Assembly (NCBI RefSeq): GCF_003725795.1
Contig: NZ_RBEE01000045.1
Coordinates: 62,001-126,000, forward strand
Direction: 5' to 3'
Length of the DNA stretch: 64,000 nucleotides
Source: Pedobacter jejuensis
Lineage (GTDB): Bacteria > Bacteroidota > Bacteroidia > Sphingobacteriales > Sphingobacteriaceae
Shown here: positions 45,484-54,470 of the stretch, one piece after another
Layout of the letters: each line of letters begins with the position of its first letter
How positions within the stretch are numbered: the stretch's first letter is position 1
Translations under genes and position numbers: made by a program
The notes under the pieces: model-generated
Database searches by the model: none
What the model was told of the DNA's origin: nothing
What the model saw: only the letters and a program-made list of their open reading frames with translations

Positions 45484-46356
45484 GTGAACAGTAGCATCAG
45501 ATTAAAACAAACCATCATTATCGGAGCGATTTTATTGCTTGTTGCCTTTCTGTTTACAAGAGATATTAAAGGTTTAGTAAAACCTACTGAAGAAAATGGC
45601 AAAACAGCAGCTCCTGGTCAGGTATCAGAATCGGCATCAGTTTCTTCAGGTTTAAATATCCAAACAACATCTGAAGCTGCTAAGAGTGCAATAAATAAAA
45701 GTTTAGTAACTGATATTGCTGCACTTGAAAACAAGTATAAAGATGCAACAGGTGCCGAAAAAGTTGAACTTGCGCAACAGTTAGCTCAGAAATGGGATGA
45801 CGTTGAACAATTAACTCCATCAGCACTTTATTTAGAAGTTGTTGCAGAAGCAAAACCATCATCAAAAAACTGGTTGGCATCTGGTAACAAATTTTTAAAA
45901 GCTTTTGAAAGTACGCAAGATAGTTTAGCACAACCTGCTTTATTGCAGAAAGCCAATACATCTTTTACAAAAGCATTAGCGTTAGATAAAGAAAACATAG
46001 ATGCCAAAACTGGCTTAGGTGTTACGATTGTTAATGGCTTAGGTGCACCAATGCAAGGTATTGCAATGTTGCTCGAAGTTGTAGCAAAAGAACCTAAAAA
46101 CATAAAGGCAAATATGAATCTTGGCTTATTCTCTATAAAATCGGGTCAGTTTGACAAGGCAATTCCTCGTTTCAATACGGTGATTGCTACAGCTCCAACG
46201 CCCGAAGCTTACTTTTATTTAGGTACGGCTTTAGAAAATTTAGACAAAAACAAAGAAGCTATTGAAGCTTATTTAAACAGTAAAAAATTAGCAGCAGACC
46301 CAACTTTGGCATCATTTATTGATAAAAAAGTGGCTGAACTAAAGAATAAAAATTAA
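45484..46356 (+). CDS. Membrane-anchored TPR protein
   Basis: The 290-residue protein has one N-terminal membrane segment (LKQTIIIGAILLLVAFLF), a Ser/Gly-rich linker and helical repeats. TPR motifs are visible at about 170-275: ANTSFTKALALDKENIDAKTG, NIKANMNLGLFSIKSGQFDKA and EAYFYLGTALENLDKNKEAIEAYL. It probably scaffolds proteins at the periplasmic side of the inner membrane. The start is GTG, 10 bp after the HU stop. Confidence 0.88.
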   Translation: MNSSIRLKQTIIIGAILLLVAFLFTRDIKGLVKPTEENGKTAAPGQVSESASVSSGLNIQTTSEAAKSAINKSLVTDIAALENKYKDATGAEKVELAQQLAQKWDDVEQLTPSALYLEVVAEAKPSSKNWLASGNKFLKAFESTQDSLAQPALLQKANTSFTKALALDKENIDAKTGLGVTIVNGLGAPMQGIAMLLEVVAKEPKNIKANMNLGLFSIKSGQFDKAIPRFNTVIATAPTPEAYFYLGTALENLDKNKEAIEAYLNSKKLAADPTLASFIDKKVAELKNKN

Positions 46357-46392
46357 TTAACGGATTAATAAAAACATTTAAAACTAAAAATT

Positions 46393-46482
46393 ATGCCAAG
46401 CGGTAAAAAAAGAAAAAGACATAAAATGGCTACGCACAAACGTAAAAAACGTTTAAGAAAAAACAGACATAAGAAAAAATAG
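46393..46482 (+). CDS. 29-residue Lys/Arg-rich small protein
   Basis: This tiny gene (ATG CCA AGC GGT...TAG) encodes MPSGKKRKRHKMATHKRKKR and then nine further basic residues; 19 of the 29 residues are Lys, Arg or His. It lies 36 bp after the TPR gene and upstream of rng, an arrangement I recognise from other Bacteroidota where nearly the same peptide occurs. The composition points to RNA binding. I recall that small basic proteins, including one called bL38, were seen in Flavobacterium ribosome structures; whether this is one of them is uncertain. Confidence 0.8.
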   Translation: MPSGKKRKRHKMATHKRKKRLRKNRHKKK

Positions 46483-46504
46483 ATTCTTATTTTGATTTAG
46501 CTTT

Positions 46505-46538
46505 TTAAACCTCATAGTAAAAACACTATGAGGTTTAA
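46505..46538 (+). terminator. Hairpin after the small basic protein
   Basis: TTAAACCTCATAGT and ACTATGAGGTTTAA form a perfect 14-bp stem with a six-base loop; the T run is weak. Confidence 0.65.
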
Positions 46539-46637
46539 GATATTTATATACTTTTTTAGTATTTAAAATTTTGGCAAATCACTGTTTCTGTTTACTATCC
46601 ATTTGTTAATAGGCGAATAGCCTTAAATCTGTAGCTG

Positions 46638-48188
46638 TTGGTAAAAGAATTAATTATAAATTCGACTCCTGCCGGAGTTACCATAGCGTTGATTGAAGAC
46701 AAACAACTTGTTGAGCTTCACAAAGAACAAATCAATAATAACTACGCTGTAGGCGATATTTATTTGGGCCGCATTAAAAAAATTATGCCCGGCCTAAATG
46801 CTGCTTTTGTGGATGTAGGTTATGAAAAAGATGCATTTCTGCATTATTTTGATTTAGGCCCGCAGGTAGAATCTTTAATCAAGCTAACTAAGATCAAGCG
46901 TAATGGCTCGGTTACAGGCACATTATTAGATAATTTAAAGCTTGAAGCCGATATAAATAAGGCAGGCAAAATTTCTGATGTGCTCAGTAAAAACATGCTC
47001 CTTCCTGTACAAATTGCTAAAGAACCAATTTCTACTAAAGGGCCTCGTTTAAGTTCCGACCTATCAATTGCCGGCAGGTATGTGGTACTGGTGCCATTCT
47101 CCAATACCATATCCATATCAAAAAAAATAAAAAGTAATACCGAACGTAATCGATTAAAAAAGATTATTGAAAGTATTAAACCTCAAAATTTTGGGGTAAT
47201 CATCAGAACCGTTTCCGAAGGAAGAGGCGTTGCCGAATTGCAAAAAGATCTATTGGATTTAGTTGCTAAATGGGAAACCTTTACAAAAAAACTTCCTTCT
47301 GCTGAGCCTTCAAAAAGGGTTTGGGGTGAAATGGACAGATCATCAACGTTAATTCGTGATATTCTGAATCCTGATTTTACGAACGTTTACGTGAGTACAC
47401 CTGAACTGTTTGATGATATACGTTCTTATGTGCATGATATTTCTCCAGAAATGGAAAAAATAGTAAAGCTTTACAAACATAAAGAACCCATATTTGAACA
47501 TTTCGGCATCGAAAAGCAAATTAAAAATGCCTTTGGTAAAACCGTAAATTTACCAGGTGGTGCTTATCTGGTTATAGAACATACAGAAGCGCTACATGTT
47601 GTTGATGTAAATAGCGGTAACCGTACTGCCAGTAAAGAAAATCAAGAAGAAAATGCTTTACAGGTAAATAAAGAGGCGGCTAAAGAAATTGCCCGTCAAT
47701 TGCGTTTACGTGATATGGGCGGTATTGTTGTAATCGATTTTATCGATATGCACAAGCCAACAAACCGTAAAATGCTATTCGATTACCTGCGTGAATTGAT
47801 GTTGCTTGATCGTGCTAAACACACCATTTTACCTCCAAGTAAATTTGGTTTAGTACAAATTACAAGACAACGCGTTCGCCCGGAAATGAACATTGTTACG
47901 GTAGAAAAATGCCCGGCATGTGGCGGTACAGGTGAAATAAAGGCAAGTATTATCTTAATGGATGATATTGAAAATAACCTGAACTACATTTTAAGAGAAC
48001 AAAATGAAAAAGGTGTTACACTTTGCGTTCACCCATATATTGAAGCATATATAACTAAAGGCATTTTTAATTTACAACGCCGTTGGTTCTTCAAATATGG
48101 TCAGTGGATTAAAGTAAAAACCCAACCATCTTACCATTTAACTGAGTTTCACTTCATTTCAGCAAAAGATGAAGAGATAAAACTTTAA
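46638..48188 (+). CDS. rng: Ribonuclease G/E family
   Basis: This endoribonuclease is involved in rRNA maturation and mRNA decay. The 516-residue protein starts at TTG with VKELIINSTPAGVTIAL, the conserved beginning; no ATG fits. It has an S1 domain (VGDIYLGRIKKIMPGLNAAFVDVG, about 38-62), catalytic aspartates in VVDVNSGN (about 322) and VVIDFIDM (about 366), and the zinc-link CPACGGTG (about 424) that joins subunits. It lacks the long RNase E C-terminal scaffold, so it is RNase G-like. Confidence 0.94.
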   Translation: MVKELIINSTPAGVTIALIEDKQLVELHKEQINNNYAVGDIYLGRIKKIMPGLNAAFVDVGYEKDAFLHYFDLGPQVESLIKLTKIKRNGSVTGTLLDNLKLEADINKAGKISDVLSKNMLLPVQIAKEPISTKGPRLSSDLSIAGRYVVLVPFSNTISISKKIKSNTERNRLKKIIESIKPQNFGVIIRTVSEGRGVAELQKDLLDLVAKWETFTKKLPSAEPSKRVWGEMDRSSTLIRDILNPDFTNVYVSTPELFDDIRSYVHDISPEMEKIVKLYKHKEPIFEHFGIEKQIKNAFGKTVNLPGGAYLVIEHTEALHVVDVNSGNRTASKENQEENALQVNKEAAKEIARQLRLRDMGGIVVIDFIDMHKPTNRKMLFDYLRELMLLDRAKHTILPPSKFGLVQITRQRVRPEMNIVTVEKCPACGGTGEIKASIILMDDIENNLNYILREQNEKGVTLCVHPYIEAYITKGIFNLQRRWFFKYGQWIKVKTQPSYHLTEFHFISAKDEEIKL

Positions 48189-48204
48189 ATACTTGATAGC
48201 AAAG

Positions 48205-48236
48205 AAGCCTGATTTTTATAAGTCAGGCTTTTTTGT
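48205..48236 (+). terminator. Terminator after rng
   Basis: AAGCCTGA pairs with TCAGGCTT around a ten-base loop, then six T. Confidence 0.88.
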
Positions 48237-48301
48237 TTAAAAATGATTTAGTTTTTGCCACCAGTAAAATCTAAATTCGTAAATCTAAAATCGAAATTAA
48301 A

Positions 48302-49681
48302 TTGGCAAAAACAAAAACAGCATATTTCTGTCAGAGTTGCGGCTACGAATCTGCAAAGTGGTTGGGTAAATGTCCTTCATGCAATCAATGGAATACCTTT
48401 GTTGAAGAAATTATAGAAAAAAACCCAACGGCTGTGCCAACCTGGAAAAATGATACAGCACCTGCAAGAAAGTTAAGTAAGCCAAGCAAAGTAAATGATA
48501 TTCAAAGTTCGCCAGAGCGCCGAATGTTAACTGGCGACAAAGAATTAGACCGAGTACTTGGAGGTGGATTAGTAGAAGGTTCGTTAATTTTAATAGGTGG
48601 CGAACCTGGTATCGGTAAATCTACCTTAATGCTTCAATTAGCTTTAAATTTAAAAGGCAAAAAGCTGCTTTACGTTTCTGGCGAAGAAAGTGAACAGCAA
48701 ATTAAAATGCGGGCAGAAAGAATTACGGAATCTCCATCGGCCGATTGCTATATTTTAACAGAAACATCAACTCAAAATATTTTCAAACAGATTGAAATTC
48801 TCGAACCAGAAATTTTAGTTATCGATTCTATTCAAACACTTCACTCTGCACACATAGAATCTACCCCCGGAAGTGTTTCGCAGGTACGCGAGTGTACAGC
48901 AGAGCTGCTACGTTTTGCAAAAGAAACGGGTACACCTGTATTTTTGATAGGGCATATTACAAAAGACGGCGCCATTGCTGGTCCAAAAATATTAGAACAC
49001 ATGGTTGATACGGTTTTGCAATTTGAAGGCGACAGACACCACGTTTACCGGATTTTACGATCAATAAAAAATAGGTTTGGAGCAGCCGCTGAATTAGGCA
49101 TATATGAAATGCAGGGAAGTGGTTTACGAGAAGTTTCCAATCCTTCAGAAATTTTATTGACACAGCGTGATGAAGAATTGAGTGGTATTGCTATCGCTGC
49201 AATGCTTGAAGGAGCAAGACCAATGCTGATAGAAACGCAGGCTTTGGTTAGCACAGCAGCTTATGGTACACCGCAACGTTCGGCCACAGGTTTTGATACC
49301 AAGAGGATGAACATGCTTTTAGCGGTACTGGAAAAACGCTGTGGTTTCAGATTAAGTACTCAAGACGTTTTCTTAAATATTGCTGGTGGAATACGAGTAG
49401 AAGACCCCGCTATCGATTTAGCGGTTCTTATCGCTATAATTTCATCGCATCAGGATATTGCGGTTTCATCTAAAAATTGTTTTGCTGCCGAAGTAGGCTT
49501 ATCTGGTGAAATTAGAGCGGTTAACAGAATTGAGCAACGAATTGCTGAAGCAGATAAACTTGGCTTTGAAACCATATATATTTCTAAGTACAACTTAAAA
49601 GGCATCAATATTGAAAAATATAATCTGGAGATTAAGGCAGTTAGCAAAATTGAAGAAGTTTTTGGTCTGATATTCGGCTGA
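48302..49681 (+). CDS. radA: DNA repair protein RadA
   Basis: RadA is a RecA-related helicase that extends recombination branches. The 459-residue protein starts at TTG with AKTKTAYFCQSCG, as the family does. The zinc finger is C10-C13...C24-C27 (SAKWLGKCPSC). Walker A GEPGIGKST is near residue 100; the RadA-specific KNRFG motif follows (SIKNRFGAAAELGIYEM); the C-terminal Lon-protease-like domain ends the protein. It stands alone between terminators. Confidence 0.97.
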   Translation: MAKTKTAYFCQSCGYESAKWLGKCPSCNQWNTFVEEIIEKNPTAVPTWKNDTAPARKLSKPSKVNDIQSSPERRMLTGDKELDRVLGGGLVEGSLILIGGEPGIGKSTLMLQLALNLKGKKLLYVSGEESEQQIKMRAERITESPSADCYILTETSTQNIFKQIEILEPEILVIDSIQTLHSAHIESTPGSVSQVRECTAELLRFAKETGTPVFLIGHITKDGAIAGPKILEHMVDTVLQFEGDRHHVYRILRSIKNRFGAAAELGIYEMQGSGLREVSNPSEILLTQRDEELSGIAIAAMLEGARPMLIETQALVSTAAYGTPQRSATGFDTKRMNMLLAVLEKRCGFRLSTQDVFLNIAGGIRVEDPAIDLAVLIAIISSHQDIAVSSKNCFAAEVGLSGEIRAVNRIEQRIAEADKLGFETIYISKYNLKGINIEKYNLEIKAVSKIEEVFGLIFG

Positions 49682-49906
49682 TTGGCAAAAACAAATGGGG
49701 AATAGATTCAACATATTTCCACAATAAGGTGAATATTTTCCCCAATTACCCAACTCAATAATTTTTGGCACGATAAATTACTTTTCATAATTAATTGATA
49801 AACAATTAATTATAATCTATCAAGCCACTTCAATAAGTTTGGATTAACATTTGTCTAATACATTGTGTTGTACATCATGGGATGTGATCTATAACAATAG
49901 GGATGA

Positions 49907-49943
49907 TTTTCCTCGTTAGTGAGAGCTAACGAGGATTTTTTTT
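49907..49943 (+). terminator. Strong terminator 226 bp downstream of radA
   Basis: TCCTCGTTA pairs with TAACGAGGA around an eight-base loop, followed by eight T. Confidence 0.85.
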
Positions 49944-49971
49944 GCCTATTCAATTTTCGGAAAATTTTAAA

Positions 49972-49979
49972 TACTTTTG
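49972..49979 (+). promoter_or_regulatory. Minus-7 element of the DUF4920 gene
   Basis: TACTTTTG matches TAnnTTTG 47 bp before the ATG at 50027. Confidence 0.45.
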
Positions 49980-50026
49980 AACCAGATAATTACGGAAAGC
50001 TTTTATAAACTATTAGATATTACATT

Positions 50027-50491
50027 ATGAAAAAAATAATTTTTAGTCTCGGATTCTGTTTAATAGCTGCATTCTCTTTTGCACAAACTGAATTAAGCGG
50101 ACAAAAGTTTGGCGATGCAGTATCTCCAGGCAATATTAAACCTGCTGCCAAAATGGAAGCTGCTATGAATGGCAAAGATACTGCTGATATGAAAATTGAA
50201 GGCAAAGTAGTTGAGGTTTGTAAAAAGAAAGGTTGCTGGATGACTTTGGAAATGCCAAATGGAGAGCCAATGCGTGTTACCTTTAAAGACTATGCTTTTT
50301 TTATGCCTATGGATATTGTTGGCAAAAAAGTGGTTTTGGATGGCATTGCAAAAAAACAGAACATATCGGTAGAAACACTGCGCCACTATGCTGAAGATGC
50401 AAAAAAATCTCCGGAGGAAGTTGCAAAAATAACAGACCCGAAAAAGGAATTAGCTTTTGAGGCTAAAGGTGTTGTTATCCTTGATAAATAA
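50027..50491 (+). CDS. DUF4920 secreted protein
   Basis: This 154-residue protein has a signal peptide (MKKIIFSLGFCLIAAFSFAQ) and the DUF4920 core: KIEGKVVEVCKKKGCWMTLE, with a conserved C-x4-C pair, then RVTFKDYAFFMPMDIVGK and AKGVVILDK. The family is periplasmic and of unknown role; the CxxxxC pair and OB-like layout suggest metal or redox binding, which is inference. It is monocistronic. Confidence 0.88.
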   Translation: MKKIIFSLGFCLIAAFSFAQTELSGQKFGDAVSPGNIKPAAKMEAAMNGKDTADMKIEGKVVEVCKKKGCWMTLEMPNGEPMRVTFKDYAFFMPMDIVGKKVVLDGIAKKQNISVETLRHYAEDAKKSPEEVAKITDPKKELAFEAKGVVILDK

Positions 50492-50522
50492 GCTTAAAGA
50501 CTAATGCTTAAAGACTAAAGCA

Positions 50523-50562
50523 AAAATGCCCTAAACTTTGAAGGTTTAGGGCATTTTCTTTT
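50523..50562. terminator. Bidirectional terminator between the DUF4920 gene and ilvE
   Basis: AAAATGCCCTAAAC and GTTTAGGGCATTTT form a perfect 14-bp stem with a seven-base loop. Confidence 0.92.
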
Positions 50563-50578
50563 TGTAAACTATAATTAT

Positions 50579-51643
50579 TTATAATATCCAGTTCCATCCA
50601 AATTCATCAGAGGCTAAGCCGTAACGGATATCGTTTAATTTCTTTGCGATGCCATTAGAGATTGTTCTGGTTGATGAATCTGTAAGTTTATAGGTGTTGC
50701 CCAAATAACCAATTTCGCCAATTTGCGTAACCGTCGCTGCAGTACCTGCAGCAAATGCTTCGGTTAAACTGCCGTTTTCAATCCCCTCTATAACTTCTTT
50801 AACAGACACTCTACGTTCTTCAACTTCCACGCCTGCATCTTTGGCTAATTTTATAATCGTATCGCGAGTTACGCCATCTAAAACCGTACTACGAATAGAT
50901 GGAGTTATTAGTTTACCATTGATTACAAATATTAGATTTGCTGTACCAGCTTCTTCAATGTATTCGTGGTTAATTGAATCTGTCCATATCAATTGATCGA
51001 AACCTTCTTTTTTAGCTTGTTCAAACGGATATAATGAGCGAGCATAGTTACCTGCAGTTTTAGCAAAACCAACTCCACCTTCATCAGCTCTTGTATATTC
51101 AGTTTCTATCTTCACTTTTAAAGCACTGCTATAATACGGACCTGTTGGCGTTGTAAGCAATGCAAACTTATACATATCGGATGCTTTAACACCCAAATAT
51201 GGGTCGGTTGCAAACATTACCGGACGAATGTACAACGCATAATTTTCTTGTGATGGCACCCATTTTTCATCAATATTGATTAATGCTGCCAAACCTTGCA
51301 TAAAAATTTCCTCAGGGATGCTTGGCATAGACATCCTGGCTGCGGATTTATTAAAACGTTCGAAATTTTTATCTGCACGAAATACACTTATTTTCCCATC
51401 TGGTTGGCGATAGGCTTTTAAGCCTTCAAAAATGGCCTGTCCGTAATGTAATGCAGAAATTGCCGGGCTCATTGGAATCGGACCATAAGGTAAAATCTGC
51501 AAATTCTTCCATTCGCCATCTTCGTAGTCGGCAGTAAACATGTGGTCGGTAAAAACTTTACCAAAAGGTAATTGCGAAAAATCTGTAACTGATAAACGTG
51601 TAGCTTCAGCTTTTACAATATTTATATCTAGAGTTTCGATCAT
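50579..51643 (-). CDS. ilvE: Branched-chain amino-acid aminotransferase
   Basis: IlvE is the PLP enzyme for the last step of leucine, isoleucine and valine synthesis. With the ATG at 51643 it has 354 residues (MIETLDINIVKAEATRL); a TTG at 51679 would add 12 residues and is less likely. Landmarks are ALHYGQAIFEGLKAYR, the PLP-lysine region FAKTAGNYARSL, EEAGTANLIFVINGKLITP and SLTEAFAAGTAATVTQI. It is the longer, class II-like (eukaryote-type) form. It is not within an ilv operon here. Confidence 0.94.
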   Translation of the reverse strand: MIETLDINIVKAEATRLSVTDFSQLPFGKVFTDHMFTADYEDGEWKNLQILPYGPIPMSPAISALHYGQAIFEGLKAYRQPDGKISVFRADKNFERFNKSAARMSMPSIPEEIFMQGLAALINIDEKWVPSQENYALYIRPVMFATDPYLGVKASDMYKFALLTTPTGPYYSSALKVKIETEYTRADEGGVGFAKTAGNYARSLYPFEQAKKEGFDQLIWTDSINHEYIEEAGTANLIFVINGKLITPSIRSTVLDGVTRDTIIKLAKDAGVEVEERRVSVKEVIEGIENGSLTEAFAAGTAATVTQIGEIGYLGNTYKLTDSSTRTISNGIAKKLNDIRYGLASDEFGWNWIL

Positions 51644-51771
51644 GATTATATTAATTAATAATTGATGGATAGTATTCAATGCGAATGCGGCATAATTTAT
51701 ATCTTGTATCTATCCGTTTTAATTTTTGCAAATTACGAAAAAACGAACGATCTTAATAGCATTTCAAGATA

Positions 51772-52737
51772 TTAATCTTTGTTCTTTAGTGTTTTAAGCA
51801 CACTAAGCACCCAACCTTTACCCCATTCTTCCATTTGTTCATCCGTCCATAAAGAGGGATAAAAGATTCTTTTTTGAAAACGCGGAGGCAAATATTTCTG
51901 CCAATTGGTTCCACCTGTTGCAGCAACATCTATAGGATCCTTTTCGAGATAACGAACTGCAGACTTGTAATGTGCTAGCGGCCATTCTACATTTACATAT
52001 AAATCTAACTTGCGAAGTTCATTTGCCAACACAGAAACATCATAACCATTCGCTTGGAACTGTTGATATAAAGCAGAAAAATTTGTTGTTACTCTATCTT
52101 TCGCTAACTGAAGAAATTGAGCAGAATACTTTTTAATAAACTGTTTTAAAGTTAGTGTTTGCTTACCAGATGAAAGTTCTGTAGCACCAAACTTCCAGTA
52201 AATATTTTCAAATTGTTCTTCTAAAGTGGCATTGCTTAATTCTACCCTTTTAGTTTTTTCAACCAAACGAATAAAATCTGTAGCGCATATTTCTATCATT
52301 CTGTACTGGCCTGATTGAAAACCACTTGCCGGTAAAAGCGACATTCTGAACTTTAAAAACTGCTCCTTTTCCATTCCATCAACCATCACTTCGAAAGATG
52401 TTGTTAAGGCATTAAAATAAGCGTTTATCCTTTTTACACGAGCCGTAAAAAAATCAATTGTCAAATTTTCATGCTCTGCTATTTGCTTACACTCGTGTAA
52501 ACACAATTTAAAGTATAGCTCAGTAATTTGGTGGTACATTATGAAAATTTCTTCATCAGGGATTGGTGTTTTAGGGCTTTGTAAACTTAAAAGTGTATCC
52601 AAATGGATGTAGTCCCAATAGGTAAGAAAATCGGCATAAAGTAAGCCATCTAAATAAGATGCCATATCCTGCCCCATGGCTGTATATTTTTCTTGTAGTT
52701 GATTGAGTTTATCTTTTATTTCGGGCGTAAAATCCAT
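51772..52737 (-). CDS. Tryptophan 2,3-dioxygenase family protein
   Basis: This heme dioxygenase opens the indole ring of tryptophan to N-formylkynurenine. The 321-residue protein has MYHQITELYFKLCLHE (68-82, with the substrate-contacting His69), FRMSLLPASGFQSGQYR (130-146) and the C-terminal heme-side LAHYKSAVRYL followed by the ATGGT substrate loop. The spacing between the His and the GTGG-like loop differs from the classic enzyme, so activity toward tryptophan is probable but not certain. No other kynurenine-pathway gene is adjacent. Confidence 0.9.
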   Translation of the reverse strand: MDFTPEIKDKLNQLQEKYTAMGQDMASYLDGLLYADFLTYWDYIHLDTLLSLQSPKTPIPDEEIFIMYHQITELYFKLCLHECKQIAEHENLTIDFFTARVKRINAYFNALTTSFEVMVDGMEKEQFLKFRMSLLPASGFQSGQYRMIEICATDFIRLVEKTKRVELSNATLEEQFENIYWKFGATELSSGKQTLTLKQFIKKYSAQFLQLAKDRVTTNFSALYQQFQANGYDVSVLANELRKLDLYVNVEWPLAHYKSAVRYLEKDPIDVAATGGTNWQKYLPPRFQKRIFYPSLWTDEQMEEWGKGWVLSVLKTLKNKD

Positions 52738-52741
52738 AGTG

Positions 52742-52749
52742 CAAAGTTA
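52742..52749 (-). promoter_or_regulatory. Minus-7 element touching the dioxygenase start
   Basis: The minus strand reads TAACTTTG, four bases, ATG. It matches TAnnTTTG and suggests a leaderless or nearly leaderless message. Confidence 0.45.
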
Positions 52750-52773
52750 ATATTCCAAAATTGATAAACATAT

Positions 52774-52804
52774 TTTGTGCTAAATTGTAAATTTTATACA
52801 TTTG
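52774..52804 (+). promoter_or_regulatory. Promoter of the fluoride-responsive unit
   Basis: TTTG (52774-52777), exactly 19 nt, then TACATTTG (52797-52804). Predicted transcription onset at about 52811 coincides with the riboswitch 5' end. Confidence 0.85.
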
Positions 52805-52808
52805 GGCA

Positions 52809-52858
52809 ATGGCGATGGGGTACCGCCAAAACCGCCAAACAGGCTGATGACTCCTACG
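52809..52858 (+). ncRNA. Fluoride riboswitch (crcB motif)
   Basis: All conserved parts are present: TGGCG (52810-52814) pairs with CGCCA (52824-52828) as P1 around ATGGGGTAC. CCGCC-AAACA-GGC (52832-52843) forms the second hairpin, followed by the signature TGATGACTCCTACG. The loop GGGGT pairs with ACTCC near the end (P2). It lies directly in the leader of an EriC-F-type antiporter gene. There is no strong terminator between aptamer and ATG, so control of translation is more likely than control of termination. Confidence 0.93.
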
Positions 52859-52881
52859 ATTTTACTTAAAATTGATTTATA

Positions 52882-54171
52882 ATGCCTGTTAAAAACTTAA
52901 CGGAAGGTAATCTTTCGTACTTACATCGTTTCCAAAAATTAGAATTTGGGCTATTGTTAGCAAATAGCTTAAAATGGTTATTTTTCTCTGCGCTACTTGG
53001 AGGAATTATAGGGTCGGCCTCTGCATTGTTTTTAGTCGCTTTAAATTTAGTAACCGATTATCGTGAACAAAATCAATGGATAATTATTTTTTTACCCTTG
53101 GCTGGTTTACTCATTGGCTTGGCCTATCACTATTGGGGAAAAGAAGTTGTAAAAGGAAATAATCTTTTAATTGAAGAACTTCAAAGTCCGAAGAATATTA
53201 TTCCAATAATAATGGCTCCGCTTATTTTTGCAGGAACAATAATTACCCATTTATTTGGTGGCTCTGCAGGGCGTGAAGGAACAGCGGTTCAGATTGGAGG
53301 TGCATTTGCCGATCAGTTTACAAAAGTATTTAAGCTTAAGCCCCGCGACCGAAAAATCATTTTAATTTGTGGTATTAGCGCTGGATTTGCATCCGTTTTC
53401 GGAACACCATTAGCGGGCGCAGTTTTCGGAATAGAAGTTTTTGTTATTGGAAGCCTATTGTACACAGCTATTTTACCATCATTTGTTACAGCAGTAATTG
53501 CCGATTACGTTTGTAAAGCATGGGGAGTTGGGCATACTCATTATTCTATTCCAACCGTGCCACAAATGGATATGATTAATCTGCTATTATCGCTAGGCAC
53601 TGGTATAATTTTCGGATTAGCCGCAAGAAGTTTTTCTACATTAAATCATGGTTTATCTCAAGTTTTTGCGAAAATTAAATATCCACCTTTACGACCTTTA
53701 GTTGGTGGCTTTATTTTGATAGGAATAATTTATTTACTCGGCACAACACGTTATATTGGTTTAGGAATACCTGTTATTTCCGAATCATTTACACAACAAG
53801 AACCTTATTATACATTTGCTATAAAGCTATTTTTAACTGCTTTAACTTTAAGTGCTGGTTTTAAAGGTGGCGAGGTAACACCATTGTTTTTTATTGGAGC
53901 TACTTTAGGTAGCTTTCTTAGTATTTTTGTTCCTTTACCTGTTGGCCTGCTGGCGGGTATGGGTTTTGTAGCAGTTTTCTCCGGCGCAGCCAATACACCG
54001 CTTGCCTGTATTTTTATGGGTGTAGAATTATTTGGAGCAGAATGTGGTGTATATATCGGACTTGCTTGCGTTATGGCCTACTTATTTTCTGGACACACGG
54101 GTATTTATCGTTCACAAACTATTGGCAGTCCTAAACATTTGTTGCTAAAAAGACATCAGTTTTTAAGTTAG
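52882..54171 (+). CDS. CLC-F fluoride/proton antiporter (EriC-F)
   Basis: This 429-residue inner-membrane CLC-family exchanger removes fluoride. The fluoride-specific subgroup is marked by GNNLLI (92-97) in place of GSGIP and GREGT (130-134) in place of GKEGP; both are seen. Glu132 is the gating/proton glutamate. GFKGGEVTPLFFIGATLG replaces the usual GxFxP region, and the CBS domains of larger CLCs are absent. The fluoride riboswitch in its leader confirms the assignment. The N-terminal 30 residues are cytoplasmic. Confidence 0.94.
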   Translation: MPVKNLTEGNLSYLHRFQKLEFGLLLANSLKWLFFSALLGGIIGSASALFLVALNLVTDYREQNQWIIIFLPLAGLLIGLAYHYWGKEVVKGNNLLIEELQSPKNIIPIIMAPLIFAGTIITHLFGGSAGREGTAVQIGGAFADQFTKVFKLKPRDRKIILICGISAGFASVFGTPLAGAVFGIEVFVIGSLLYTAILPSFVTAVIADYVCKAWGVGHTHYSIPTVPQMDMINLLLSLGTGIIFGLAARSFSTLNHGLSQVFAKIKYPPLRPLVGGFILIGIIYLLGTTRYIGLGIPVISESFTQQEPYYTFAIKLFLTALTLSAGFKGGEVTPLFFIGATLGSFLSIFVPLPVGLLAGMGFVAVFSGAANTPLACIFMGVELFGAECGVYIGLACVMAYLFSGHTGIYRSQTIGSPKHLLLKRHQFLS

Positions 54172-54221
54172 GAATGTTTGTGGAATGAGGTATTGCGCAG
54201 TTTAGGTTTTACTATAATGTG

Positions 54222-54451
54222 CATTTAGCTTTGACAAATTTAAAAAGTTGTCAAAGCTGCTGTGTAAAGAAATATATTTTGCAAACATTCATTTGACCTA
54301 AAAATTATTAGCAAACTAAACATTCATCAGTTTAGCAGCAATACTATGCGAACGAGATATTGTGTTGTTTAGCTTTGACAACTTTTAAAAAGTTGTCAAA
54401 GCTGATGTGTATCGACATATATTTTGCAAACAGTCATTTGATTTGGAAATT
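54222..54451. repeat. Two REP-like palindromic units beside the transposase
   Basis: Unit 1: AGCTTTGACAA (54227-54237) with TTGTCAAAGCT (54248-54258). Unit 2: AGCTTTGACAACTTTT (54371-54386) with its exact complement (54388-54403). Both are followed by a shared tail (ATATATTTTGCAAAC...CATTTGA), so each direct-repeat unit is about 85 bp. This describes most of the 299-bp gap 54172-54470. Confidence 0.9.
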
Positions 54452-54470
54452 GCTGCGGCATAAGGTTTAT

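Larger units (their letters stand above)
49682..50026. other. Non-coding gap after radA
   Basis: No gene-like frame is seen in 345 bp. It contains a small AT-rich hairpin (ATTAATTG/CAATTAAT near 49790), ACATC/GATGT (near 49872), a strong terminator at 49907-49943 and a TACTTTTG box for the next gene. A small RNA ending at the terminator is possible. Confidence 0.5.
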
